Source: Buttiauxella agrestis ATCC 33320
GTDB lineage: Bacteria > Pseudomonadota > Gammaproteobacteria > Enterobacterales > Enterobacteriaceae
NCBI GenBank assembly: GCA_024169445.1
Contig: JALKFA010000001.1
Coordinates: forward strand, 3,968,001 to 4,032,000
Direction: 5' to 3'
Length of the DNA: 64,000 bases
In this document: piece after piece, positions 57,570 to 64,000 of the stretch
Layout of the letters: the number at the start of each line of letters is the position of its first letter
How positions within the stretch are numbered: the stretch's first letter is position 1
Position numbers and translations under genes: made by a program
Notes under the pieces: model-generated
What the model saw: only the letters and a program-made list of their open reading frames with translations
What the model was told of the DNA's origin: nothing
The model's database searches: none

Positions 57570-58127
57570 CTACCACGGATAATAAATATGATCCGCCTGG
57601 TCGCGGGCTGGCGCTTCATCACCTTCCAGGCGAGCTGCAACGGTCAATGCAAAATCAAACACTTTGCCCAGCCCCCTTCCGCTAATCAGATTACCGTCCT
57701 CAACGACATCAGCGTCAACATATTCACCGTCTTTCACCTGCTGCCATAAATCACCGGAGCAGACGTAACGGCGGCCTTTCAATAAACCATTTCCACCCAA
57801 GACACGTGCCGCGGCGGAGCAAATCGGGCAGATAAATTTGCCCTGTTCGTCATGACGGCGCACGAAGGCAATCACACTGGCGCAACCTGCCAAAAAGGCG
57901 CTGCCTTCCGGGCCGCCGGGTAAAACCACGGCATCAAAGGTTTCATCAAAACATTCGCTTAATGTGGCATCGGCAACCATCGGAATATCGTGGTAACTCA
58001 CCACGGCGCGCGTATCTACGCAAGACAGTGTACGAACGTTAACTTGAAGGCGGCGCAAAATATCAATAATGACAATAGCTTCACCTTCTTCAAAACCAGG
58101 AGCCAGCAGAACAGCAACAGTTTTCAT
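57570..58127 (-). CDS. DJ-1/PfpI family protein (YajL-like)
   Basis: A 185-residue flavodoxin-like protein. The nucleophile elbow Phe-Ile-Cys-Pro-Ile-Cys-Ser-Ala-Ala-Ala (second Cys at about 102) corresponds to DJ-1 Cys106, and Glu in Pro-Gly-Phe-Glu-Glu-Gly-Glu-Ala supports it. Val-Leu-Pro-Gly-Gly-Pro-Glu-Gly is the oxyanion loop. Members act as glyoxalase III, chaperones or deglycases; which applies here cannot be told. It lies 45 bases after the GH88 gene on the same strand, separated by a strong hairpin. Confidence 0.83.
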   Translation of the reverse strand: MKTVAVLLAPGFEEGEAIVIIDILRRLQVNVRTLSCVDTRAVVSYHDIPMVADATLSECFDETFDAVVLPGGPEGSAFLAGCASVIAFVRRHDEQGKFICPICSAAARVLGGNGLLKGRRYVCSGDLWQQVKDGEYVDADVVEDGNLISGRGLGKVFDFALTVAARLEGDEAPARDQADHIYYPW

Positions 58128-58143
58128 TCCAACTCTCCATGTT

Positions 58144-58165
58144 GCCCCCGCAGGCCTGCGGGGGC
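58144..58165. terminator. Perfect 22-bp GC-rich palindrome between GH88 and pfpI-type genes
   Basis: GCCCCCGCAGG and CCTGCGGGGGC are adjacent and complementary, so the stem has no free loop bases before folding strain. Without a U-run it may be a processing or attenuating hairpin inside an operon. Confidence 0.6.
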
Positions 58166-58172
58166 GAAATAT

Positions 58173-59378
58173 TTACCAGTAGAGATTCCATACCTTGCGC
58201 ACGCGGGTCAGTGCTTCCAGGTAGAAATAGTCACCCCAACTACAGCATTCATCGACACCTTTGCCGCTTGCCATGTGATAAACCGAGTGTTTCAACAAGC
58301 CTTCACACGCTTCATCGTCGCGTGCCAGGTAGTTATCCGTCAGTGACTGGATAATCCGCAGCGCCATCTCTTCATAATGGGCGCGATGTTCATCCAACAC
58401 CGGCAGCGTGTTGACCAGTTCCAGCAAGCCACAGGCGGTAATCGCCGCCGCCGAGCTATCACGCACCGCATCGGTTCCCAGCAATGCCAGATCCCAATGA
58501 CAGACATCATCTTCCGGCAAGCGGTTGATAAAGTAATGCGCCAGGCTGCGGGTGAGATCCACCATGCTGGTGTCACCGGTGTACAGGTAAGTGAGCAAGA
58601 AACCATAGATGCCCCAAGCCTGCCCACGCGACCAACACGAAGTGTCACTGAAGCCCTGATGCGTATTACCAAATCGTGGCTCGCCCGTTTCCACATCCAT
58701 ATAGAAAGTATGGAAAGTGGAGGAATCCGGACGCACGATATATTTTGCCGCCTGCTGTGCGTGTGCTGTTGCCGCTTGCGCGTAACGCGCATCACCCGTT
58801 TGTTCACTCGCCCAATAAAGCAGCGGAAGGTTCATATTGCAGTCAATAATCATCCGCCCCTGTTGTTCCGGGTCATTCAAATCGCCCCACGCCTGGATGA
58901 TTTTGGCGACCGGGTTGTAACGTTCCATTAAAATGTCAGCCGCTTGCAGCGCAGTCTGACGAGCCGTTTCATTACCCGTTAACCGCCAGGCATTGATGCA
59001 TGACAAGGTATAAAGAAAGCCCAGGTCATGAGTCGCGGTTTCAATACGCTGGTCTAAACGTTCCGCGAAAGAGGGCAAGTAGCGCTCGGCGGCTTGACGA
59101 TATTTGTCATCGCCGGTCAACTCCCACATCAGCCACAACTGGCCAGTCCAAAAACTGGTTGTCCATTCGACGTTGCCTGTTGGTGCCCATTTTCCGCCTT
59201 CACAGGCTTCATTCGGGAACTTGTCACCCAGGGCAATGATGTTTTTGTCCAGTTTTTTGGTCACGCTTTTTAACGCGGCATCCAGTTTGCGATTCAGTGC
59301 CAGACGGTCAACCTGATGTAATTCAATCGGGCGCAGCGGCTCGGTCACGACTTTTTCAGTGGCAACAGTACGGGTCAT
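58173..59378 (-). CDS. GH88 unsaturated glucuronyl hydrolase
   Basis: A 401-residue (alpha/alpha)6-barrel enzyme. Asp118 in Thr-His-Asp-Leu-Gly-Phe and Asp179 in Ile-Ile-Asp-Cys-Asn-Met-Asn-Leu are 61 residues apart, the same spacing as the catalytic Asp88/Asp149 of Bacillus UGL. His-Gln-Gly-Phe-Ser-Asp-Thr-Ser-Cys-Trp-Ser-Arg-Gly-Gln-Ala-Trp is the other GH88 hallmark. No signal peptide, so cytoplasmic. It removes a 4,5-unsaturated uronic acid from oligosaccharides made by polysaccharide lyases. Third gene of the DUF2264-transporter-GH88 operon, 14 bases after the transporter. Confidence 0.87.
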   Translation of the reverse strand: MTRTVATEKVVTEPLRPIELHQVDRLALNRKLDAALKSVTKKLDKNIIALGDKFPNEACEGGKWAPTGNVEWTTSFWTGQLWLMWELTGDDKYRQAAERYLPSFAERLDQRIETATHDLGFLYTLSCINAWRLTGNETARQTALQAADILMERYNPVAKIIQAWGDLNDPEQQGRMIIDCNMNLPLLYWASEQTGDARYAQAATAHAQQAAKYIVRPDSSTFHTFYMDVETGEPRFGNTHQGFSDTSCWSRGQAWGIYGFLLTYLYTGDTSMVDLTRSLAHYFINRLPEDDVCHWDLALLGTDAVRDSSAAAITACGLLELVNTLPVLDEHRAHYEEMALRIIQSLTDNYLARDDEACEGLLKHSVYHMASGKGVDECCSWGDYFYLEALTRVRKVWNLYW

Positions 59379-59392
59379 AACGTCTCCTAAAA

Positions 59393-60673
59393 TTAATGTT
59401 TTACCGGCTCGGCCGGTGCGGTATTTAAAGCGGGTGCGAAATTGCGGGACTCATCGCGCTTTGACTGGCAGCGCGAGAGTGTGAAAGCAGAAACCAGGGT
59501 GAACAGCAGCGCACAACTTCCCATGATTAAGTAGGTCTGCCCGAAGCCAATTTTGTCGTACAGATATCCGGCTGGCGGTGCCACAACCACGGAACCGACG
59601 TAGATCATGGCCTGATAACCCAGTAGATACATGGTGGCGTTAATTTTTTTGTCGAAGTGCTCCGCGATGTATTTGAATACCGAAATCAGCAGGAGCGAGA
59701 TCTCAACACCGTAGAACGGTTTGATGATCGAGATGATCAGCGGGTCGCTGGTCAGGCCGGATGCAATCAGACGGGCTCCGACTACGCAGCCACAGAACAG
59801 CAACCCTTTTTTGGCACCGTAGTGATTTACCAGCAACGGGATGAACATCATCATCACGAATTCCATGCCGGACTGGACGGTGCTCAGGTAGCCGTACCAC
59901 GCATTGCCCTGCTCTTTGGTGTCGAAGAACGAAACGAAGTAACGCGGGAACTGCTGTTCAGCAACAAACATCATCCATGCCACACCGGCGACATAGAGGC
60001 TAAACATCCAGAATTTGCGGTTTTTCAGTAACATCAGCACATCGGCAAAGACGATTTTGTTTGCGGAAATCACGTTGTTACTCCGCAGTTGCTCGTCGCC
60101 AATTTTCAGGCTGACCAACATCAGGAGCATCAGCACTGACGTGGCGCTGCTGACAAGGAAGTTGGCCAGCGGCGTGTAGTTGAACAGCAAACCGGAAACC
60201 GAAGCGGCCATTGCCCAGCCCAGTGAACCCCACATACGAATGCGACCAAACTCCAGACCATACATGCGGCTAAAGCGGTCAGCATAGGATTCGGAAGCGG
60301 CCACACCGGCATACCAGCCCAGGCTCAGGTACAGCGCACCAATCACAATCCCCACCATGGTGTGCGTCAGTAGTAAAGGTTGGTAGATGAAAACAAAGAA
60401 CGGGGCCATCAGTGCGGAAACGGCGCAGACAAAATAGAGCAGCCATTTACTCATGCCGATCTTATCCATGATGTAGCCATAGACCGGTTTCATCACTACG
60501 GCAAAGACTCCATTGATAGCAAAAACACTACCGATCGTGATGCTGTCTAAACCGACTTTTTGACTCAGCCACAAGGCATATAGCCCGAAGCTTGAGGACC
60601 AGGTGAAAAAGTAGAGAAAAATGAAACTGCTCATTTTTATTTGTGCGGTACGCGTTATTGTCGACATGTTCAT
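59393..60673 (-). CDS. LacY/RafB-type oligosaccharide:H+ symporter
   Basis: A 426-residue MFS protein of the oligosaccharide:H+ symporter group. Glu-Phe-Gly-Arg-Ile-Arg-Met-Trp-Gly-Ser-Leu-Gly-Trp matches the LacY region with Arg144 (Glu-Phe-Gly-Arg-Ala-Arg-Met-Phe-Gly), and Ser-Glu-Ser-Tyr-Ala-Asp-Arg-Phe lies where Glu126 is in LacY. N-terminal Phe-Phe-Thr-Trp-Ser-Ser-Ser-Phe-Gly-Leu-Tyr-Ala resembles TM1 of LacY. Start ATG 60673 has GGAGA upstream. It probably imports the unsaturated uronide disaccharide hydrolysed by the GH88 enzyme. Confidence 0.83.
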   Translation of the reverse strand: MNMSTITRTAQIKMSSFIFLYFFTWSSSFGLYALWLSQKVGLDSITIGSVFAINGVFAVVMKPVYGYIMDKIGMSKWLLYFVCAVSALMAPFFVFIYQPLLLTHTMVGIVIGALYLSLGWYAGVAASESYADRFSRMYGLEFGRIRMWGSLGWAMAASVSGLLFNYTPLANFLVSSATSVLMLLMLVSLKIGDEQLRSNNVISANKIVFADVLMLLKNRKFWMFSLYVAGVAWMMFVAEQQFPRYFVSFFDTKEQGNAWYGYLSTVQSGMEFVMMMFIPLLVNHYGAKKGLLFCGCVVGARLIASGLTSDPLIISIIKPFYGVEISLLLISVFKYIAEHFDKKINATMYLLGYQAMIYVGSVVVAPPAGYLYDKIGFGQTYLIMGSCALLFTLVSAFTLSRCQSKRDESRNFAPALNTAPAEPVKH

Positions 60674-60692
60674 TGGTGTTTCTCCAGAATCA

Positions 60693-62525
60693 TCACGGCA
60701 GTTTATTCAACATGATTTGTGTTTCGAGCTTACCCATCACCAGGCGCACAACACCCTCGCTGACCATGGCTTGCGGGCGAGTGTTCGCATCAAATACCGC
60801 TGAATCCCCTGCCCAGACAGCACTGATTAACAGATGCGTGCCTTTACTCAACTCCCCTTTCAACAGCGGAACCGCAGCCCGTTCAGCAAAGAGCAGGTTA
60901 CTGTTTGGCGGCGTTAACACCTGGTCGCCATTGCGCGGTTGCGGGCTCAAACAGTAAATGACACTGGTATCCGTGACGGAGGTCAGTTGGCAGCAAGCTT
61001 TCGCCATTTGCGCTTCGGGAAGCGGACGGTTTGGCAGGCTGAAACCGCCTTCAGCACAATCCAGTTCACGTTCGGTTTTGAGGGAATGCACACGCACCTG
61101 CCAGTCGCCCAGCGGCAGTAACCAGGTGTCGATAGTCACGTCACTCCATGGCAGCCAACGGCTGTAAATCATGCCATCCGCGGTTGTGACGTTCTGGCAA
61201 TCGCGACGCCCGCGCCAGTAATCGTCTTTTTCAGATAACAGCAACATCGAATCTGGAGCCGCGTGATTTAAGCCGTAACGCCCCCGCTCAATGGTGAAAC
61301 CATAGCGTGTGGAATAAGCAAATTTGCAGTATTTAGCTTCGGTATTAACGAAGTTATTCAGCTCAAGCTGGCCGGAAGTTAGCATCCATAAATGATTAGG
61401 CTGATGAACCAGAATTTGCGCAGCATGAGGAATGCTATGGTGTGCGTCACCAGGTGGCAGCGGCAACTCTTGCGCCTGCCAGAAGGCATCGTCCTGGCCT
61501 AACGCCAGCACCAATACGGTTTTTAGCCCCCAGTACGGAGAGCCCGGTGCGTTGTAATCTTCCGCCATGACAAGATTTGGGTAGCTGTAACCGACGCTCA
61601 GCACACCATCGCGGTCGAACAGCGGTTGTTGCAGCCACCAGCGTAAATGGCGCAGAACAATGCCCTTTACCACGCCAGGTTCAAAGACTTCCAGCCCGGC
61701 AAACGCCGCAGCACTCCAGAACGCGCCCTGTGCGAAGCGATAAGTCAGGCTGCGGCCAAAGGGAATAGCAGCACCGTCGTCCGCAAAGAAATGGATAAAG
61801 TCGGCAGCGAACAGGGCCGCCCGCTCGCGCAGTTTATTGCAACGTTCAGGATCAACATCCGTCATTAATTTGGCGTAAATCAGCCCGTAGAAATGGAAGC
61901 CCATCGAAATATAGTAATCACGCGGGCGTCCTGGGCCGTCTGAATACCAGCCATCGCCGAGATAATATTGTTCCATGGCAGCAAAATGCGTTTCCAGCGC
62001 ATCAGTATTGTTCGGCATTCCACAACGATGGAAACCTACCTGCACCAGAATTGGGAAGAAATGCCAGTTGTTATCTGGAATATCCTGGTTTTCACTTTGC
62101 CTGAGCCACTGCCAAAGATGCTGTTTTTCTTGTTCATTGAAATGCGCCAGCAGCGGTTTATGCGCTATCGCCAGCATTAACCCGTAGGCTGCCATTTCCA
62201 CAATGCGCTGATCGAAAGGTGCCACCTCCCCCCAATAATCTGCGTGCTCCGGGTTAGTACCGTTTTTTATCGCCTGGATATAAAAAGAGAATTGCTCTGG
62301 TTCACTTCCGCCCGCCAGCAATGGAGTCACACCCCACAGCAAACGCGAGAAAGTTTCCATATTGGCAATCTGCTGGCCGTAATGTGCAGTGAAATTAGCA
62401 AGGTCGACCCGACTGGCATCTTTTTTAAAGAATGGCGAAACGGCATTCAATAATTCGTTAACCAGTTTTTGTAGATCGTCCCTGCTTTCAAGGCGGTTGT
62501 TTATTGTAATGTTTTTAGGTTGCAA
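60693..62525 (-). CDS. DUF2264 domain protein
   Basis: A 610-residue protein matching DUF2264 (PF10022). Trp-Gly-Val-Thr-Pro-Leu-Leu-Ala-Gly-Gly and Asp-Gly-Trp-Tyr-Ser-Asp-Gly-Pro-Gly-Arg-Pro-Arg-Asp-Tyr-Tyr are its conserved segments, and the N-terminal 350 residues look all-helical, as in (alpha/alpha)6-barrel glycan enzymes, with a beta-rich C-terminal part. No signal peptide. The operon context suggests action on imported uronic-acid oligosaccharides. First gene after the divergent promoter; 19 bases before the transporter start. Confidence 0.75.
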   Translation of the reverse strand: MQPKNITINNRLESRDDLQKLVNELLNAVSPFFKKDASRVDLANFTAHYGQQIANMETFSRLLWGVTPLLAGGSEPEQFSFYIQAIKNGTNPEHADYWGEVAPFDQRIVEMAAYGLMLAIAHKPLLAHFNEQEKQHLWQWLRQSENQDIPDNNWHFFPILVQVGFHRCGMPNNTDALETHFAAMEQYYLGDGWYSDGPGRPRDYYISMGFHFYGLIYAKLMTDVDPERCNKLRERAALFAADFIHFFADDGAAIPFGRSLTYRFAQGAFWSAAAFAGLEVFEPGVVKGIVLRHLRWWLQQPLFDRDGVLSVGYSYPNLVMAEDYNAPGSPYWGLKTVLVLALGQDDAFWQAQELPLPPGDAHHSIPHAAQILVHQPNHLWMLTSGQLELNNFVNTEAKYCKFAYSTRYGFTIERGRYGLNHAAPDSMLLLSEKDDYWRGRRDCQNVTTADGMIYSRWLPWSDVTIDTWLLPLGDWQVRVHSLKTERELDCAEGGFSLPNRPLPEAQMAKACCQLTSVTDTSVIYCLSPQPRNGDQVLTPPNSNLLFAERAAVPLLKGELSKGTHLLISAVWAGDSAVFDANTRPQAMVSEGVVRLVMGKLETQIMLNKLP

Positions 62526-62636
62526 GATGTCCTCCCGTTAAACACGAGAATAGAGTAAGTTATTGTTATAGCTATTTTTCAGTGCGCTAATACTTCGCGT
62601 TGATGAACAGATTAGTCGCTTTTATTCAAGGCTCAG

Positions 62637-62652
62637 AGTGAGCCGCATCACA
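62637..62652. promoter_or_regulatory. CRP site in the DUF2264/AraC divergent promoter
   Basis: AGTGAGCCGCATCACA keeps the GTGA-N6-TCAC core exactly. It lies between the divergent araC-type gene and DUF2264 operon, consistent with catabolite control. Confidence 0.7.
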
Positions 62653-62754
62653 AAAATAAACCGCCATTTCAATTTCGCTGGATTTTTCTATTCGCAAGGT
62701 GAATAAATTACAAATGATGGCGTAAAAACTTAAATTTGTTGTCCTGGAGGGGAA

Positions 62755-63621
62755 ATGAGCGAAGCACAATTGATGGAGCGCATCACACTTGATAGCCAGG
62801 TTATCTCATTTCACCGTTTACGCGCTTCAAGTGCTCAGTACTATCACTGGCATCAATGTGTTGAATTTCTCTATATTTCAAAAGGCTATGGCATTGTTGT
62901 CGTGGATAATCAACATTACACCGCGCGGCCTGGCCGGTTATTTATTTTCCCACCGTTCCGTTTGCACAAAGTGCATGTCGAAGCCAGTGACAAAAACCAG
63001 TATCACCGCACCACTATGCACATTGAGCACTCTTCAGTGATCGGCTCTTTGCAGGCATTTGCGCGCCAACAGGCTCAATTTTCAGCCCTGGCCGCCAGCA
63101 ACGTGCCCGCGCAGGTGTACGATTTGAGTGAACAGGCAGAATTTATGGAAGTGATTCTTGGCGGGTTCGATAAGCTGGATCCGACAGCGCACTCAACGGC
63201 CAGTGATGTTGCGTTTATGGTGATGCAGATTATGGCGTTTCTCCCCGCGCAGCCGCAGGCATTTATCCCGCAACAGCCTACGGTTGCCTCGCGCATCATG
63301 CAGTGGGTCGAGAATAATTACAGCACCAAGTTTTCACTGGATGAACTTGCACAATCTATTGGATTATCGCGCAGCTACACTTCACGTATTTTTCGCCAGC
63401 AGACCGGCGGCAGTATTCATGAGTACTTACTGACGCGGCGCATCAAGAAAAGCTGCGACCTGTTGCGCACTTCGCCGTTAAGCATTGACGCCATCGCTCA
63501 GGAAGTGGGGTTTATCGAGGACACTTATTTCATTACTTGTTTTAAGAAGATGATGAATCAAACTCCGTTGCAGTACCGGAAACAGTCACGAGCGCAATTA
63601 TCCGATGGGCAGAAAATATGA
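62755..63621 (+). CDS. AraC-family regulator
   Basis: A 288-residue regulator with an N-terminal cupin (Tyr-His-Trp-His-Gln-Cys-Val-Glu-Phe, then Arg-Pro-Gly-Arg-Leu-Phe-Ile-Phe-Pro-Pro) and a C-terminal double helix-turn-helix (Ser-Leu-Asp-Glu-Leu-Ala-Gln-Ser-Ile-Gly-Leu-Ser-Arg-Ser-Tyr and Ile-Asp-Ala-Ile-Ala-Gln-Glu-Val-Gly-Phe). Start ATG has a GGAGGGG ribosome binding site. It is divergent from the DUF2264-transporter-GH88 operon and is the likely activator, with the imported sugar as ligand. Confidence 0.88.
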   Translation: MSEAQLMERITLDSQVISFHRLRASSAQYYHWHQCVEFLYISKGYGIVVVDNQHYTARPGRLFIFPPFRLHKVHVEASDKNQYHRTTMHIEHSSVIGSLQAFARQQAQFSALAASNVPAQVYDLSEQAEFMEVILGGFDKLDPTAHSTASDVAFMVMQIMAFLPAQPQAFIPQQPTVASRIMQWVENNYSTKFSLDELAQSIGLSRSYTSRIFRQQTGGSIHEYLLTRRIKKSCDLLRTSPLSIDAIAQEVGFIEDTYFITCFKKMMNQTPLQYRKQSRAQLSDGQKI

Positions 63622-63900
63622 TCTAACACAATAAACAAGCACTAGCCTATTCCAGTACTCAGCTGTGAATCACAATTTAGCTCATTATATTTATAAAATA
63701 TAAAAACAAAGTCGCGCATTAATAATCATTTCATTTTTAGCCTTTGCTATTTATTAGTACTCCAGGCTGAAAATAGTGATAAAACGACATAATTAATAGT
63801 TCTCCGAATACCCCTAAAGAGGTATGGTTTAAACATCCCCCATGAATTTTTATTGTTTACCCCATCTTCACCGATGCTCCGATTCAATAAAGGAATGATT

Positions 63901-64000
63901 ATGGCAACTTTCGGCATGGTTCAAAGACTTAACTTACAGATAAACCGCGACTTCTACTCCTCCAACCTTTATTTGCGCTTAAGTCACTGGTGCTCCGAAA
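63901..64000 (+). CDS. ftnB: Ferritin-like protein FtnB (3' end beyond window)
   Basis: The first 33 codons only. [11 protein letters not shown] then [16 protein letters not shown] closely matches E. coli FtnB (YecI). FtnB is a 24-mer-type ferritin linked to iron release for repair of Fe-S clusters in Salmonella. The start follows an AAAGGA ribosome binding site. The right edge of the window cuts the gene. Confidence 0.92.
   Translation, partial: MATFGMVQRLNLQINRDFYSSNLYLRLSHWCSE

Noticed and set aside
63622-63900. Small gene or small RNA between the AraC regulator and ftnB
   Set aside because: AT-rich with no open frame that has a ribosome binding site and no clear terminator hairpin; a small RNA cannot be excluded but nothing supports one.

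Overview
The window reads as chromosome of a member of the Enterobacteriaceae. The backbone genes and their order match the E. coli 42-minute region at near-identical protein lengths: yecD-yecE-yecN-cmoA-cmoB, cutC, yecM, argS, flhE-flhA-flhB, cheZ-cheY-cheB-cheR-tap-tar, cheW-cheA-motB-motA, flhC-flhD, uspC, otsA-otsB, araH-araG-araF and ftnB. Base composition looks close to even GC, and REP/BIME palindromes and one ERIC element are present. The genus cannot be fixed by reading alone; Buttiauxella or a related environmental genus is a guess. No rRNA, tRNA, CRISPR array, prophage or insertion sequence was seen.

Layout. 1-3.6 kb: yecD (cut by the left edge), yecE, yecN and the tRNA wobble-uridine genes cmoAB. 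3.6-12.1 kb: an accessory block in the cmoB-cutC interval (torYZ in E. coli), holding a dlt-type aminoacylation operon (dltD-dltX-dltB-dltA-dltC), a DUF1003 membrane protein and a GntR/TIM-barrel/MFS carbohydrate operon. 12.1-16.8 kb: cutC, a MalY/PatB-type lyase behind an ERIC element, yecM and argS. 16.8-20.9 kb: an LpxA paralogue and a rhamnogalacturonide module (GH105 hydrolase plus GPH transporter) with a KdgR-like box. 20.9-24.5 kb: flhBAE. 24.5-34.6 kb: an insertion between flhB and cheZ with a LuxR-type regulator, a 2361-residue autotransporter, a winged-helix regulator and a LysR regulator. 34.7-48.1 kb: the chemotaxis/motor genes and the flhDC master regulator; a dicarboxylate/glutamate-type symporter on the opposite strand separates tar from cheW. 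48.8-57.2 kb: uspC, otsBA, an SdaC-like amino-acid symporter and araFGH. 57.5-63.6 kb: a DJ-1/PfpI protein and a GH88/LacY-type/DUF2264 operon divergent from an AraC regulator. The first 33 codons of ftnB end the window.

How the parts work together. flhDC (CRP-activated, with an RcsAB box just downstream of the inferred start site) drives flhBAE and the mot/che genes; tar has a perfect sigma-28 promoter. The autotransporter block lies inside this motility cluster with an RcsA/BglJ-like regulator, which suggests, without proving, a link between adhesion and motility. Two unsaturated-uronide modules and one GntR-controlled sugar module point to use of plant or host polysaccharide fragments.

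The most notable system is the dlt operon. It contains a 39-residue gene between dltD and dltB whose C-terminus carries the F-x-Y-x-x-F ending of Gram-positive DltX. Its DltB has Asn where the canonical MBOAT His is expected, and its DltA has Ile where Bacillus DltA has the Cys linked to D-Ala selectivity. This suggests a divergent aminoacylation pathway in a Gram-negative envelope, with unknown amino acid and acceptor.
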